NCBI RefSeq assembly: GCF_018129965.1
Contig: NZ_JAFCKW010000006.1
Coordinates: 124,001 to 188,000, forward strand
DNA length: 64,000 nucleotides
Origin: Bradyrhizobium diazoefficiens
GTDB lineage: Bacteria > Pseudomonadota > Alphaproteobacteria > Rhizobiales > Xanthobacteraceae
Direction of reading: 5' to 3'
Below the pieces are notes generated by a model that did not search any database, had not been told where the DNA came from, and worked only from the letters and a program-made list of their open reading frames with translations. The position numbers and the translations under genes were made by a program. Positions within the stretch are counted from its first letter, which is position 1; every line of letters starts with the position of its first letter. Of the stretch, positions 26,147 through 39,953 are shown one piece after another.

Positions 26147-26171
26147 GCCAGTCTCGTTTTGGTCGGGCCGA

Positions 26172-27581
26172 TCAGCCCGAATAGTACATGTCGAACTCGA
26201 CCGGGTGCGGGGTCATTTCGAAGCGGGCGACTTCGGTCATCTTCAGCTCGATGTAGGCGTCGATGAAGTCGTCGTCGAACACGCCGCCGTTCTTGAGGAA
26301 GCCGCGGTCCTTGTCGAGGTTTTCCAGCGCCTCGCGGAGCGAACCGCAGACGGTCGGGATCTGTTTCAGCTCTTCTTTCGGCAGGTCGTAGAGGTCCTTG
26401 TCCATCGCCGGACCCGGATCGATCTTGTTCTTGATGCCGTCGAGACCGGCCATCAGCATCGCGGCGAAGCCGAGATAGGGATTGGCGAGCGGATCGGGGA
26501 AGCGCACCTCGACACGCTTGGCCTTCGGCGACGACGTGTAGGGAATGCGGCAGGAGGCCGAGCGGTTGCGCGCGGAGTAGGCGAGCAGCACGGGGGCCTC
26601 ATAGCCCGGGACCAGACGCTTGTAGGAGTTGGTCGACGGGTTGGTGAAGGCGTTGATCGCCTTGGCGTGCTTGATGATGCCGCCGATGTAGTGGAGGCAG
26701 GTTTCCGACAGGTCGGCGTACTTGTTGCCGGCGAACACCGGCTTGCCGTCCTTCCAGATCGACTGGTGCACGTGCATGCCCGAGCCGTTGTCGCCATAGA
26801 TCGGCTTCGGCATGAAAGTGGCGGTCTTGCCGTAGATGTGCGCGACCTGGTGGATGCAGTATTTGTAGATCTGCATGTGGTCGGCCATCAGCGTCAGCGT
26901 GTCGAACTTCATGCCGAGCTCGTGCTGGGCCGAGGCGACCTCGTGATGGTGCTTCTCGACCTTGACGCCCATCTTGGCCATGGCGCCGAGCATTTCGGAG
27001 CGCATGTCCTGCACCGAGTCCTGCGGCGGGACTGGGAAATAGCCGCCCTTGGTGCGGATGCGGTGGCCGAGATTGCCGCCTTCATATTCGGTGTCGGAGT
27101 TGGTCGGCAGCTCCGAGGAGTCGAGACGGAAGCCGGTGTTGTAGGGACCGCTGGAGAAGCGGACGTCGTCGAACACGAAGAACTCGGCCTCGGGACCGAC
27201 GAAGACGCTGTCGCCTACGCCCATCGACTTCACCATGGCTTCCGCCTTCTTGGCGATGCCGCGGGGGTCGCGGTTGTAGGGCTCGCCGGTGGTCGGCTCG
27301 AGCACGTCGCAGGTGATGACCATGGTGGTCTCGGCGAAGAACGGATCGATCGTCGCGGTCACCGGATCGGGCATCAGGCACATGTCGGACTCGTTGATCG
27401 CCTTCCAGCCGGCGATCGAGGAGCCGTCGAACATCGTCCCTTCAGCGAAAATGTCCTCGTCGATCATGCTGACGTCGAACGTCACATGCTGCCACTTGCC
27501 GCGCGGATCGGTGAAGCGCAGGTCGACGTACTTGACGTCGTTGTCCTTGATCGATTTCAGGACGTCTTTGGCGGTCTTCAT
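26172..27581 (-). CDS. glnA: glutamine synthetase type I (GSI)
   Basis: Makes glutamine from glutamate, ammonia and ATP; dodecamer in the cytosol. 469 aa, standard length. Landmarks: [11 protein letters not shown] (50-60), [11 protein letters not shown] (128-138), [20 protein letters not shown] (262-281), [17 protein letters not shown] and [19 protein letters not shown]. Tyr398 in KDLYDLP is the adenylylation site used by GlnE, so activity is probably controlled through PII. AAAAGGGG precedes the ATG. It lies 151 bases after glnB on the same strand, the usual alphaproteobacterial glnB-glnA order. Confidence 0.98.
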   Translation of the reverse strand: MKTAKDVLKSIKDNDVKYVDLRFTDPRGKWQHVTFDVSMIDEDIFAEGTMFDGSSIAGWKAINESDMCLMPDPVTATIDPFFAETTMVITCDVLEPTTGEPYNRDPRGIAKKAEAMVKSMGVGDSVFVGPEAEFFVFDDVRFSSGPYNTGFRLDSSELPTNSDTEYEGGNLGHRIRTKGGYFPVPPQDSVQDMRSEMLGAMAKMGVKVEKHHHEVASAQHELGMKFDTLTLMADHMQIYKYCIHQVAHIYGKTATFMPKPIYGDNGSGMHVHQSIWKDGKPVFAGNKYADLSETCLHYIGGIIKHAKAINAFTNPSTNSYKRLVPGYEAPVLLAYSARNRSASCRIPYTSSPKAKRVEVRFPDPLANPYLGFAAMLMAGLDGIKNKIDPGPAMDKDLYDLPKEELKQIPTVCGSLREALENLDKDRGFLKNGGVFDDDFIDAYIELKMTEVARFEMTPHPVEFDMYYSG

Positions 27582-27732
27582 GCATACCCCTTTTGGCTCT
27601 GCGGGACGGTTTCCAGATGAGCAAAATTATTCTCGCTCGGGCGAGTATTGCGCGACCGCACAAACGAAATCGGGCCGCCGAAGCAGCCTTATTTCTTTTC
27701 AGAGCGTCGCAGGCTGCGGGATAGCACCCGGC

Positions 27733-28128
<396 letters not shown>

Positions 28129-28241
28129 TCACGCACGATCTTGTCTTCGTTATGCCGGGATCCCGACCCTTCCGGCAACAACGGCCGGCCACACCCTATA
28201 GAATGCCAGTGAGCACGACAAACCGAAGCGGCTTCCTCGAA

Positions 28242-28258
28242 AGCAGGGTCTATGCCAA
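28242..28258 (-). promoter_or_regulatory. candidate sigma-54 (-24/-12) promoter for glnB-glnA
   Basis: On the minus strand the sequence reads TTGGCATAGACCCTGCT: GG and GC elements exactly ten bases apart, matching TTGGCA-N6-[CT]TGCT. Transcription would begin near 28230 and give a leader of about 160 bases. Known context: B. japonicum glnB was reported to have tandem promoters, one under NtrC control. A paired NtrC site could not be assigned with confidence. Confidence 0.65.
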
Positions 28259-28450
28259 GTTGGAAATGCCCTGATTATTGGAGCGTTATCAGCCTTTTAA
28301 CGAGCATCTCTGTTAGGTGGAGCCGATTGGCTGAAAATACCAAAGGCTACAAAATAGGCAAACGGTTCAATCTGTGTGCAAACCCGCGTTCCGCCGGGTG
28401 AGTCAGCACGAAAGATGCCCGTTGAACAGGCGTTTGTACAGGGAAGTGGC

Positions 28451-29950
28451 ATGGAAGTTCTGACCAGCGCTGAGATGCAGCGCGCCGACCAGCTCTCGAT
28501 CGCGGCAGGGACACCCGGCTTCAAGCTGATGCTGAGCGCGGGCCAGGCCATCGCCGAAGCCGCCAGCGCCCTGGCGGAGGAGGGGCCGATCCTGATCGTG
28601 GCCGGCCCCGGCAACAATGGCGGCGACGGCTTTGTCGCGGCCGCCGAACTCGCCGCCCAGGGGCGCGAGGTCTCGGTGATCCTGATGTGCGAGCGCGACC
28701 AGCTCCAGGGCGATGCGGCCTCCGCCGCGCGCGGCTGGAAGCATCCTTTGCTTCCATTCAATCCGCAGGCGATCGGAAGGCCGGCGCTGATCATCGATGC
28801 GCTGTTCGGCGCGGGCCTCAGCCGTCCCGTCGCCGGCGAGGCGCGAGCCATGATCGAGGCGATCAACGCCAACGGCGCGCCCGTACTCGCGGTCGACCTG
28901 CCGAGCGGCATCAACGGCACCAGCGCGGCCGTGATGGGGGTGGCTGTGAACGCCACCGAGACCGTGACCTTCTTCCGCAAGAAGCCGGCGCATCTGCTGC
29001 TGCCCGGCCGCATGCATTGCGGCCATGTGCGCGTCGCCGACATCGGGATCGATGCGCAGGTGCTGGACGAAATCGCGCCGCGGATCTTCGAGAACGATCC
29101 GGATTTCTGGGGCGCCGCCTTTCCGGTGCCGCGCATCGACGGCCATAAATATGCGCGCGGCCATGTGCTGACGGTCTGCGGCGACATGGCTGCGACCGGC
29201 GCGGCGCGGCTGGCCGCGCGCGCGGCGCTGCGCGCCGGCGCGGGTCTCGTGACGCTGGCGACCCCGCGCGATGCGCTCGTGATCAATGCCGGCGCACTGA
29301 CCGCGGTGATGGTTCGTCCCGTCGACACTGCGATCGAGTTCGGCGAGCTGCTCGGCGACAAGCGCTACAACACCTGCGTGATCGGTCCCGGCACCGGCGT
29401 CGGCGAACGCACCTGCGATCTCGTCCACACCGCGCTCGGCGCGCAGCGGCATCTGGTGCTCGATGCGGATGCGTTGACGAGCTTTGCCGCCAGGCCCGAG
29501 CGCCTGTTCGAATCGATCAAATCGTCGCCTGATGCGCGGGTGGTGCTGACGCCGCACGAGGGCGAGTTTCCGCGCCTGTTCTCCGACCTCAGCAACAAAT
29601 CTCCGGGCCGGTCCAAGCTGGAGCGCGTCCGCGCCGCGGCCGAGCGGTCCGGCGCGGTCGTGCTGTTGAAGGGCGCCGACACCACGATCTCCGCGCCCGA
29701 CGGCCGCGCCACCATTGCCGCCAACGCGCCGCCCTGGCTCGCCACCGCCGGCGCCGGCGACGTGCTCGCCGGCATCATCGCCGGGCTTCTGGCGCAGGGC
29801 GTGCCGGCCTTCGAAGCCGCCAGCATCGGCGTCTGGATGCACGGCGAGGCGGCGAGCGAGGCGGGGCCCGGCCTGATCGCGGAAGACCTGACGGAGACGC
29901 TGCCGGCGGTGCACCGGCGGATCTATGGCGCACTCGGGGTGGAGTACTGA
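28451..29950 (+). CDS. nnr: bifunctional NAD(P)H-hydrate epimerase / ADP-dependent NAD(P)H-hydrate dehydratase
   Basis: Repairs hydrated NAD(P)H. 499 aa from ATG 28451, preceded by AGGGAAG; longer frames start at 28376. N-terminal YjeF_N epimerase: LTSAEMQRADQLSIAAG, VAGPGNNGGDGFVAAAELAAQG (about 50-70), DALFGAGLSRPVAGEA and AVDLPSGINGTS. C-terminal carbohydrate-kinase-like dehydratase: VLTVCGDMAATGAARLAARAALRAGAGLVTLATP, VIGPGTGVG, VLDADALTSF, VLTPHEGEFPRL, VVLLKGADTTISAPDGR and the catalytic PWLATAGAGDVLAGIIAGLLAQG. Both active centres look complete. The stop overlaps the next start as TGATG, so the two genes are translationally coupled. Confidence 0.93.
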   Translation: MEVLTSAEMQRADQLSIAAGTPGFKLMLSAGQAIAEAASALAEEGPILIVAGPGNNGGDGFVAAAELAAQGREVSVILMCERDQLQGDAASAARGWKHPLLPFNPQAIGRPALIIDALFGAGLSRPVAGEARAMIEAINANGAPVLAVDLPSGINGTSAAVMGVAVNATETVTFFRKKPAHLLLPGRMHCGHVRVADIGIDAQVLDEIAPRIFENDPDFWGAAFPVPRIDGHKYARGHVLTVCGDMAATGAARLAARAALRAGAGLVTLATPRDALVINAGALTAVMVRPVDTAIEFGELLGDKRYNTCVIGPGTGVGERTCDLVHTALGAQRHLVLDADALTSFAARPERLFESIKSSPDARVVLTPHEGEFPRLFSDLSNKSPGRSKLERVRAAAERSGAVVLLKGADTTISAPDGRATIAANAPPWLATAGAGDVLAGIIAGLLAQGVPAFEAASIGVWMHGEAASEAGPGLIAEDLTETLPAVHRRIYGALGVEY

Positions 29951-30402
29951 TGCTCAGGCAGCTCGCGCTCGCCGACATGGACGCGGCGGCGCGGCTCCAT
30001 CGGGTTGCATTTGACCATGCGATGCCTCGGCTCGCCGGGCTTTATACGCCCGACGAGGACCGCTGGTTCTACCGCGAGCATGTTTTCACGACGTGCCGCG
30101 TGTGGGGACGTTTCGACCATGATCAGCTCAGCGGGCTCATCGCCTTCAATGACTTCAATGACGGGTGGATCGAACAGCTCTACGTGGTCCCCGCCGCGCA
30201 CGGCCGCGGCGTCGGCACCGAACTCCTCGACATCGCCAAGGGCGCCTGTGGCCGGTTGGAGCTCTGGACGTTCCAGCGCAATGCGCGGGCACGACGCTTC
30301 TATGAAGCGCGCGGATTCGTGCTGGTCGAACAGACCGACGGGGCGCGGAACGAGGAGAAGGAGCCGGACGCGCGCTACCTGTGGACGCGTGCAGGTCGAT
30401 AA
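29950..30402 (+). CDS. GNAT family N-acetyltransferase
   Basis: 150 aa. Single GNAT domain: MLRQLALADMDAAARLHRVAF at the start, motif A in IEQLYVVPAAHGRGVGTELLDIAKG (acetyl-CoA pyrophosphate loop RGVGT), and motif B in RLELWTFQRNARARRFYEARGFVLVEQTDG. Begins on the last base of the upstream nnr stop. Substrate unknown. Confidence 0.85.
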   Translation: MLRQLALADMDAAARLHRVAFDHAMPRLAGLYTPDEDRWFYREHVFTTCRVWGRFDHDQLSGLIAFNDFNDGWIEQLYVVPAAHGRGVGTELLDIAKGACGRLELWTFQRNARARRFYEARGFVLVEQTDGARNEEKEPDARYLWTRAGR

Positions 30403-30403
30403 G

Positions 30404-31720
30404 TCACCCCACCGCATACCAGCGCACCAGCCGCGGTGCGGCCCAGTCCGCCGCGACGGATTCGATCAGCCAGCGTCCGGGGGAGGTCGCGGCGAAGGCG
30501 ATGCGCTGGGTCTGGCCGGGTTCGATCGCGAGCGTGTCGAGCCAATAGGGCTTCCAGCCATCGTCGAGCCTGTCGAGCAGGCGGAAATGATGGCCGTGCA
30601 GGTGGAAGACGCTGGTGGCTGGTCCGGGGTTCTTCAGGGCCAGCACGACGGTGCGGCCGGGCTTGGCGCGGAAGGCCGGGGCTGAGGTGACGGAGATGCC
30701 TGCAGGCCGCGTCCAGCCGGGCTCGGGCGAGCCGAGCGCGACATCGAACCGCAGGGCGCCTCTCAGGTCGAGGCTCGCGGGCAAGTCGTTCGGCGGAAGC
30801 CGCTGGAGCGGCGGCAGAGGCGCGCGCCGCTCCAGTCTGCCTGATACCGCGAGGCTTCCGATTTGGCGCGCCTCCTTGCCATCATGAAGCAGGAACGCGG
30901 CCGATGCGGCTGCATCGACGACCGCGTCGGCGCGCGCGCCGGGCGCCAGCACCAGGGCGCCGTTGCGGGCCGGGAACGGCTCGGCCGGCTGCCCGTCGAG
31001 GGCCACCACGCGGACGTCGTGGTTTTCCAATTTGATTGCCAGGACAGAGCGTTCCGAGCCGTTGATGAAGCGCAGCCGCAATCGCTCTCCAGCCCTGGCT
31101 GAGAGTTCGAATGAAGTCTGCCCGTTGATCGTATGGAGCGGTGTCGTGTCCCTTGCGTCATGGCCCGGGGGGAGCGCAGCTCCGTCCTGACGAAGGCGCC
31201 ATTCCTCGATCAGCAGGACCTCGTCGCGATCGACGGCGACGGGCGTTGTTTCGTCGACGATGATCGGAAGCGGGCGTGAGGGCTGCTTGAGACCGTCCTC
31301 AAAAAGGCGGAAGTCTGCCAGTAGGGTCCCGGCGTTTGCCATTGAAATAATTGACGTTTCGGTTTCGCCTGGTGCCGTCGGCGCGCGCCCCCGCAGCGGA
31401 TCGGCCGCGGCCGCGGCATTCAGTCCGTACCAGACTGGCGCAAGCGGCACAGGCAGGTCGTTCCGGAAGACCACCTCGCAGCGGTCGCCGCGGCGGAAAC
31501 GGACGCCACTGGTGTGGCTTAACGCGGCAAGCTCCCAGATGGCTGCAGGCGGTTGCCCAGGCTTCAGAGCCAGGGTCGCGACTCGGGCCTGGAGCGGGAG
31601 CCGGGTGGTCACGAGCGGGCCTGCGCTGCCGGACGTCAACCCGGCCGCCGAGGCTCCCAGCGAGGCGCCAAGTCCGGCCAGAACCTGCCGCCTTGTGGGG
31701 TCGAAGATCCGCGGTTTCAT
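30404..31720 (-). CDS. multicopper-oxidase-fold Tat-exported protein lacking most copper ligands
   Basis: 438 aa from ATG 31720 (MKPRIFDPTRRQVLAG); ATGs at 31738 and 31762 are alternatives. The twin-arginine signal TRRQVLAGLGASLGASAAGL points to folded export. Three cupredoxin domains follow. Copper-binding motifs are altered: the usual HWHG is PVWYGLNA, the HxH of domain 1 is LADFRLFE, and the C-terminal HCHxxxH is WLIESVAADW. Only VFHLHGHHFRLL survives. Oxidase activity is therefore unlikely and a SufI/FtsP-like structural role is possible. It is convergent with the GNAT gene, stops separated by one base. Confidence 0.8.
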   Translation of the reverse strand: MKPRIFDPTRRQVLAGLGASLGASAAGLTSGSAGPLVTTRLPLQARVATLALKPGQPPAAIWELAALSHTSGVRFRRGDRCEVVFRNDLPVPLAPVWYGLNAAAAADPLRGRAPTAPGETETSIISMANAGTLLADFRLFEDGLKQPSRPLPIIVDETTPVAVDRDEVLLIEEWRLRQDGAALPPGHDARDTTPLHTINGQTSFELSARAGERLRLRFINGSERSVLAIKLENHDVRVVALDGQPAEPFPARNGALVLAPGARADAVVDAAASAAFLLHDGKEARQIGSLAVSGRLERRAPLPPLQRLPPNDLPASLDLRGALRFDVALGSPEPGWTRPAGISVTSAPAFRAKPGRTVVLALKNPGPATSVFHLHGHHFRLLDRLDDGWKPYWLDTLAIEPGQTQRIAFAATSPGRWLIESVAADWAAPRLVRWYAVG

Positions 31721-31741
31721 GCGGGCGATCCGGACCATGCC

Positions 31742-31760
31742 GGGCTGGATAAGTCCAGCC
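31742..31760. promoter_or_regulatory. short perfect palindrome at the start region of the cupredoxin-fold gene
   Basis: GGCTGGA-TAAG-TCCAGCC has 7-bp perfect arms and lies across the possible start codons of the gene at 30404-31720. It could be a hairpin in the leader or an operator. No regulator is suggested nearby. Confidence 0.3.
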
Positions 31761-31884
31761 ATCCCGTCGACTTGACGCGTACTTCGACCCTGCCTCGATC
31801 AGGCCATTTTTTTGCTGCGAACAGGCGGGCACATGTTATAAGCCCGCCGCCCGCGGCATCGCGGCCGGTCTTGATGCAAATTAC

Positions 31885-31969
31885 GCGGGCGTGGCGGAAC
31901 TGGTAGACGCGCTGGATTTAGGTTCCAGTGACGAAAGTTGTGGGGGTTCGAGTCCCTCCGCCCGCACCA
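31885..31969 (+). tRNA. tRNA-Leu (anticodon UAG)
   Basis: 85 bases. Acceptor GCGGGCG pairs with CGCCCGC, encoded CCA follows. Anticodon stem CTGGA/TCCAG encloses TTTAGGT, giving UAG. The long variable arm ACGAAAGTTGT and GGTTCGAGTCC T arm fit a class II leucine tRNA. Confidence 0.95.
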
Positions 31970-32144
31970 AGCGCTTTCAGCGTTTGCACGGATTACCCAA
32001 GGGCTGCTTCCTCACGGAGTGTTTCCGGTGGAAGCGGTCCGATCAACCGCCGGCATTGAGGCGTTCGCCTCGCGCCGGATCGATTAATGACAGCGTCCCG
32101 ACGCGATAGCGTGCCGGGACCGAACGAGAAGAAGATTGGACGCC

Positions 32145-33506
32145 ATGCAGGTCACAGAAACCCTCTCGGAAGGTTTGAAGCACGAGTTCAAGATCAGCGT
32201 TCCCGCGTCTGATCTCGACGCCAAGGCCGGTGCCAAGCTCGTCGACCTCAAGGACAAGGTCCGCATCAACGGCTTCCGTCCCGGCAAGGTGCCGGTCTCT
32301 CACCTGAAGAAGGTCTATGGCCGCTCGGTGATGGCCGAGACCATCGACCAGACCATCCGCGACACCAACACGCAGCTGTTCTCCGAGCGCGGCTTCCGCC
32401 TTGCGACCGAGCCGAAGATCACCATGCCGAGCGAGCAGGCCGAGGTCGAGGAACTGCTGAACGGCAAGACCGATCTGACCTACACGGTCGCGATCGAGGT
32501 GGTGCCGTCGATCGCGCTCGCCGACTTCAAGACCTTCGAAGTCGAGAAGCCCGTTGCCGACGTGTCCGACGCCGATGTCGACGAGGCGATCAAGCGCATC
32601 GCCGACAGCAACCGCGGCTATGCCGCCAAGGCGGATGGCGCCAAGGCCGAGTCGGGCGACCGCGTCACCATCAACTTCAAGGGCACCATCAACGGCGAAG
32701 CCTTCGAGGGCGGCACCGGTGAGGGCATCCAGGTCGTGATCGGCTCCAACACCTTCATCCCCGGCTTCGAGGAGCAGCTCATTGGCATCGGTGCGGGCGA
32801 GACCCGCACGCTGAAAGTGTCGTTCCCGAAGAACTACATGAACGACAAGCTCGCCGGCCAGCCGGCCGAATTCGAGACCACGGCGACCACGATCGAGGCG
32901 CCGCAGGATATCGCGATCGACGACGAGTTCGCCAAGACGCTCGGCCTCGAATCGCTGGACAAGCTCAAGGAAGCCGCGCGCGAGCGGCTGGTCGCCGAGT
33001 TCGCGACCGCCACGCGCCAGCGCGTCAAGCGCGCGCTGCTCGACCGGCTTGACGAGGCCCATCGCTTCGAGGCCCCGCCCTCGCTCGTCGACGAGGAGTT
33101 CAATCTGATGTGGAACTCGGTCAAGGCCGAGATGGACTCCGCGGCCAAGACCTTTGCCGACGAGAACACCACCGAAGACGCCGCCAAGGAAGAGTACCGC
33201 AAGATCGCCGACCGCCGCGTGCGGCTCGGCCTCGTGCTCTCGGAGATCGGCGAGAAGAACAAGATCACCGTGACCGACGACGAGGTCGGCCGCGCCGTGA
33301 TCGAGCGGGCGCGCTCGATGCCCGGCCGCGAGAAGGAGGTCTGGGACTATTACCGCAGCAACGCCCAGGCGCTGGCCCAGCTTCGTGCGCCGATCTACGA
33401 GGACAAGGTGGTCGACTTCATCCTCGAACTCGCCAACGTGACCGAGAAGAAGGTCTCGCGCGATGAACTCTACAAGGACGACGAGGCGGAAAAGACCGCA
33501 GCCTGA
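32145..33506 (+). CDS. tig: trigger factor (peptidyl-prolyl isomerase chaperone)
   Basis: Ribosome-associated folding chaperone. 453 aa from ATG 32145 ([20 protein letters not shown]); a TTG three codons earlier is the alternative. Ribosome-binding domain with [21 protein letters not shown], where GFRxGKxP is the L23-docking loop (residues 43-50); FKBP-type domain with [24 protein letters not shown] and [25 protein letters not shown]; helical C-terminal domain including [14 protein letters not shown] charged stretches. First gene of the tig-clpP-clpX-lon run. Confidence 0.97.
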   Translation: MQVTETLSEGLKHEFKISVPASDLDAKAGAKLVDLKDKVRINGFRPGKVPVSHLKKVYGRSVMAETIDQTIRDTNTQLFSERGFRLATEPKITMPSEQAEVEELLNGKTDLTYTVAIEVVPSIALADFKTFEVEKPVADVSDADVDEAIKRIADSNRGYAAKADGAKAESGDRVTINFKGTINGEAFEGGTGEGIQVVIGSNTFIPGFEEQLIGIGAGETRTLKVSFPKNYMNDKLAGQPAEFETTATTIEAPQDIAIDDEFAKTLGLESLDKLKEAARERLVAEFATATRQRVKRALLDRLDEAHRFEAPPSLVDEEFNLMWNSVKAEMDSAAKTFADENTTEDAAKEEYRKIADRRVRLGLVLSEIGEKNKITVTDDEVGRAVIERARSMPGREKEVWDYYRSNAQALAQLRAPIYEDKVVDFILELANVTEKKVSRDELYKDDEAEKTAA

Positions 33507-33546
33507 GTGGCTTGTGGCAGTCTTCTATTAAGGATGATCAAGGATC

Positions 33547-33580
33547 GGGCCCGGCTAGCCATGTGGCTGGCTGGGCCTTT
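33547..33580 (+). terminator. hairpin terminator after tig
   Basis: GGCCCGGCTAGCCA and TGGCTGGCTGGGCC form a 14-bp stem (two G-U pairs) with a short loop, followed by TTT. It lies 41 bases after the tig stop, separating tig from clpP transcription. Confidence 0.7.
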
Positions 33581-33770
33581 CTGCGAGAATCAGCTTCAAG
33601 TGCCGCTTGGATTAAGCCTTAATTCGCTCCGCACTTGTCTGGTGCGAATTGGGCTATATCTGTCGGTACATCCAGTAACACAGCGTTCTACCTCGACCAT
33701 CTTCCTGCATCACGGGCGCATTGGCCTTCCGGCACTGCCGATGTCCGCCTCCTAAAACCCCAGGTGACTC

Positions 33771-34406
33771 ATGCGCGATCCGGTTGAAACCTACATGAAC
33801 CTCGTGCCCATGGTGGTCGAGCAGACCAACCGTGGCGAGCGCGCCTACGACATTTTCTCGCGCCTTCTGAAGGAGCGCATCATCTTCCTGACCGGACCGG
33901 TAGAGGACGGCATGTCGACGCTGATCGTCGCGCAGCTCCTGTTCCTCGAGGCGGAAAATCCGAAGAAGGAAATCTCGATGTACATCAACTCGCCGGGCGG
34001 CGTGGTGACGTCGGGCCTTGCGATCTACGACACCATGCAATTCATCCGTCCGCCGGTCTCGACGCTGTGCACGGGCCAGGCGGCCTCGATGGGCTCGCTG
34101 CTGCTCTGCGCCGGCGAGAAGGACATGCGCTTCTCGCTGCCGAACGCGCGCATCATGGTGCATCAGCCCTCCGGCGGCTTCCAGGGTCAGGCCACCGACA
34201 TCATGCTGCACGCCCAGGAAATCCTGAACCTGAAGAAGCGGCTGAACGAGATCTACGTGAAGCACACCGGCCAGACCTACAAGACGATCGAGGACGCGCT
34301 GGAACGCGACAAGTTCCTGACCGCGAACGACGCCAAGGAGTTCGGTCTGGTGGACCGGGTCATCGACAAGCGCGCCGAGGAGCCGACGGGCACGAAGGCC
34401 CCGTAA
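33771..34406 (+). CDS. clpP: ATP-dependent Clp protease proteolytic subunit
   Basis: Serine protease tetradecamer that degrades substrates unfolded by ClpX or ClpA. 211 aa. Catalytic triad Ser106 ([11 protein letters not shown]), His131 (MVHQPSGG) and Asp180 (ERDKF). [19 protein letters not shown] and [16 protein letters not shown] are typical. AGGTGA precedes ATG 33771; no long propeptide. Followed by clpX after 449 bases. Confidence 0.98.
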   Translation: MRDPVETYMNLVPMVVEQTNRGERAYDIFSRLLKERIIFLTGPVEDGMSTLIVAQLLFLEAENPKKEISMYINSPGGVVTSGLAIYDTMQFIRPPVSTLCTGQAASMGSLLLCAGEKDMRFSLPNARIMVHQPSGGFQGQATDIMLHAQEILNLKKRLNEIYVKHTGQTYKTIEDALERDKFLTANDAKEFGLVDRVIDKRAEEPTGTKAP

Positions 34407-34427
34407 GCCTTACCGGGACTGCAACGG

Positions 34428-34452
34428 CGATCCCCGGCATTGCGGGGGATCG
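34428..34452 (+). terminator. hairpin after clpP (weak terminator or attenuator)
   Basis: CGATCCCC-GGCATTGCG-GGGGATCG is a perfect 8-bp stem 21 bases after clpP. It has no T-run, so it may be only a transcript-end stabiliser. Confidence 0.45.
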
Positions 34453-34855
34453 TCAGGGCGGCGTTCATGCTAAGGACGCGGTCACGGGTCGCGCAGAAGC
34501 AATTTTGCGCCCTGCGGCAGGCAGAAAGTTCCGCTTTCGTGCTTGTTTTTCGTGGCAATCCAGCCACGCAGCCGCGATTTTGATCAGTTCTCCCGTGCCA
34601 AGACGTGAAATCACGGTATTGTCACGGGTAGCCGGCGGCTCCCCGATTAGCGAATTCTTGATAGTCGGGTGACAGCATGGTTGGCTACGATTGATCGGCT
34701 AAGATCGCGGAGAATCGAGTGACCCGTGATTCGCACGGCATGTAACGCGTAGGGTCTTTTTTGGTACGGAATTTGCTCTATTTGAGTCCCATGCCGGCTA
34801 CTGTGTCGGAATGGGCGATCGAGCGGACGAGATCGAACCGCGGACGGAGACATGA
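34453..34855. other. clpP-clpX intergenic leader region
   Basis: About 400 bases with no supported gene. Long for this organism and presumably carries the clpX promoter; the stretch after 34740 becomes T-rich (GGTCTTTTTTGGTACGG) but no promoter can be assigned firmly. Confidence 0.5.
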
Positions 34856-36127
<1,272 letters not shown>

Positions 36128-36171
36128 TTTGCGGCGCTGGAACGGCTCCACTCGTTTCATCAGTGAAGAAG

Positions 36172-36195
36172 GGCTGCGGAGTGATCTCCGCAGCC
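36172..36195 (+). terminator. hairpin after clpX
   Basis: GGCTGCGGA-GTGATC-TCCGCAGCC is a perfect 9-bp stem 45 bases after the clpX stop. No T-run follows, so termination strength is uncertain. Confidence 0.5.
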
Positions 36196-36455
36196 AGTGT
36201 TGCGTCACATATTTGCGTGCGTAAGCGCCTGATGGCGCGCGTCTTTCAATGACTTGACACCCCCCCGGTCGATAGCCACCTAATGTCGATGGCGAGCCGA
36301 GACATCCGTTCAGGATTCGCCTCAATTTCGATCCGGCAAGCCCGGTTCATCCCTCGAATGGATGGCTGGTTTTGCGGATCACATCGGCACCTTGTGGCGG
36401 TTGCGCGTGAGCATGGCGGGCTGCGTGCAAGGGGGCAAAGCAAAAGGAAAAGGCC
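36196..36455 (+). promoter_or_regulatory. lon upstream region with candidate promoter
   Basis: This gene-free stretch holds CTTGACA at 36253-36259 followed after 17-19 bases by CACCTAAT. The CTTG element and a C-rich spacer recall alphaproteobacterial RpoH promoters, which commonly drive lon, but the -10 is a poor match. The remaining 170 bases to the lon start show nothing recognisable. Confidence 0.35.
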
Positions 36456-38879
<2,424 letters not shown>

Positions 38880-38899
38880 GGCTTCAAGGACAGAAAATG

Positions 38900-38926
38900 A
38901 AAACGGCGCCTTCGGGCGCCGTTTTT
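38900..38926 (+). terminator. intrinsic terminator after lon
   Basis: AAAACGGCGCC-TTCG-GGCGCCGTTTTT: perfect stem, TTCG tetraloop and T-run, 21 bases after the lon stop. It can also end the convergent porin transcript. Confidence 0.92.
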
Positions 38927-38950
38927 GTCTCAGGAGGTGCCTCGCGTGCG

Positions 38951-39694
38951 TCAGAACTTGTAGTTCGCGCCGACCTTCACGATCTGGAGCTTGTGGCTGA
39001 CGGTCTCGCGGAACACCGTGTTGACGGGAACGCTGTAACTCTCGGTCGTCGATCCGAGGTCGACGTAGTTATATTCGACCTTGGCCGACCAGTTCGGCGC
39101 GAAATAATGCTCGACGCCAGCGCCGCCGATCCAGCCCACCAGAAGATTGGACTTGGTCCCTGCGTCGAAGGCAACCGGGACGCCCGGCGCACCGAAGACG
39201 ATTCCGTCCTTCGCTTCGCCCGCCGCGATGCCAGCCTTGAGGTAGAGCAGGGTATGGTCAACAGCGAAGCCGGCGCGTCCCGTAAACTGGGTGAGCCATT
39301 CGATGCTTGAGGTTGCCGTCGTATTCAGGACCAGGGCACCCGCCTGGGCGACGTTGCCGTCGGCATTTGCCCTTCGCGCCGTGAGATCGAATTCCCACTC
39401 GACGCCGACAACCCAGTTGCCGGTCTGGTAGTTCGCACCCGCCTGGACGCCTCCGAGCACGCCTTTGGTCTTCGGCGAGAGCGGCGAAACGGTCGTCGTC
39501 GGGTCTCCGACAACGCCGCCGGCCCAGTCGTTTTTGCCCCAGCCATAGCCGGCGTGCAGGCCGGCGTAGAAGCCCGACCACGAGAACGTCGACACCGGCG
39601 CGGCATAGGGAGCCTTGACCGACAGATCGGCGCCCAAGGCCGCTGAGGCCGCACCTGTGAGGACAATCGCCAGGCTCGCAATCTTCAAGTTCAT
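38951..39694 (-). CDS. Omp25/31-type outer membrane beta-barrel protein
   Basis: 247 aa. Signal peptide MNLKIASLAIVLTGAASAALGA (cut near 22), then ADLSVKAPYAAPVSTFSWSGFYAGLHAGYGWG, the hallmark start of rhizobial/Brucella Omp25/31 proteins. Alternating amphipathic strands follow (VLGGVQAGANYQTGNWVVGVEWEFDL, FTGRAGFAVDHTLLYLKAGIA, GWIGGAGVEHYFAPNWSAKVEYNYVDLG) and the barrel closes with VGANYKF, ending in Phe as needed for Bam recognition. An eight-stranded barrel is likely. Confidence 0.88.
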   Translation of the reverse strand: MNLKIASLAIVLTGAASAALGADLSVKAPYAAPVSTFSWSGFYAGLHAGYGWGKNDWAGGVVGDPTTTVSPLSPKTKGVLGGVQAGANYQTGNWVVGVEWEFDLTARRANADGNVAQAGALVLNTTATSSIEWLTQFTGRAGFAVDHTLLYLKAGIAAGEAKDGIVFGAPGVPVAFDAGTKSNLLVGWIGGAGVEHYFAPNWSAKVEYNYVDLGSTTESYSVPVNTVFRETVSHKLQIVKVGANYKF

Positions 39695-39953
39695 TCCAGG
39701 GCTCCATGCTGAAAAGTGATAGAGCCGGAGTTATCCAGCATGGGCGGACGCGACATCAGCCGTTGGGTTGAGACGGCTGCCGCACGTTGTGCAGTCCGTC
39801 CGTTTCGCGCCGCTCTGTTGCAGAGCTGCATCAGGCCGTCCGGAGCGACCGCGATCGGTACCCAAGCCGACGGCGGGCTGGTAGCCGGGCCAGGCGAGGA
39901 TTGATGTTCCGGTCTTGCCGAGCAAGGGCGGGTAGGGATAAAGAGACGCCGTG

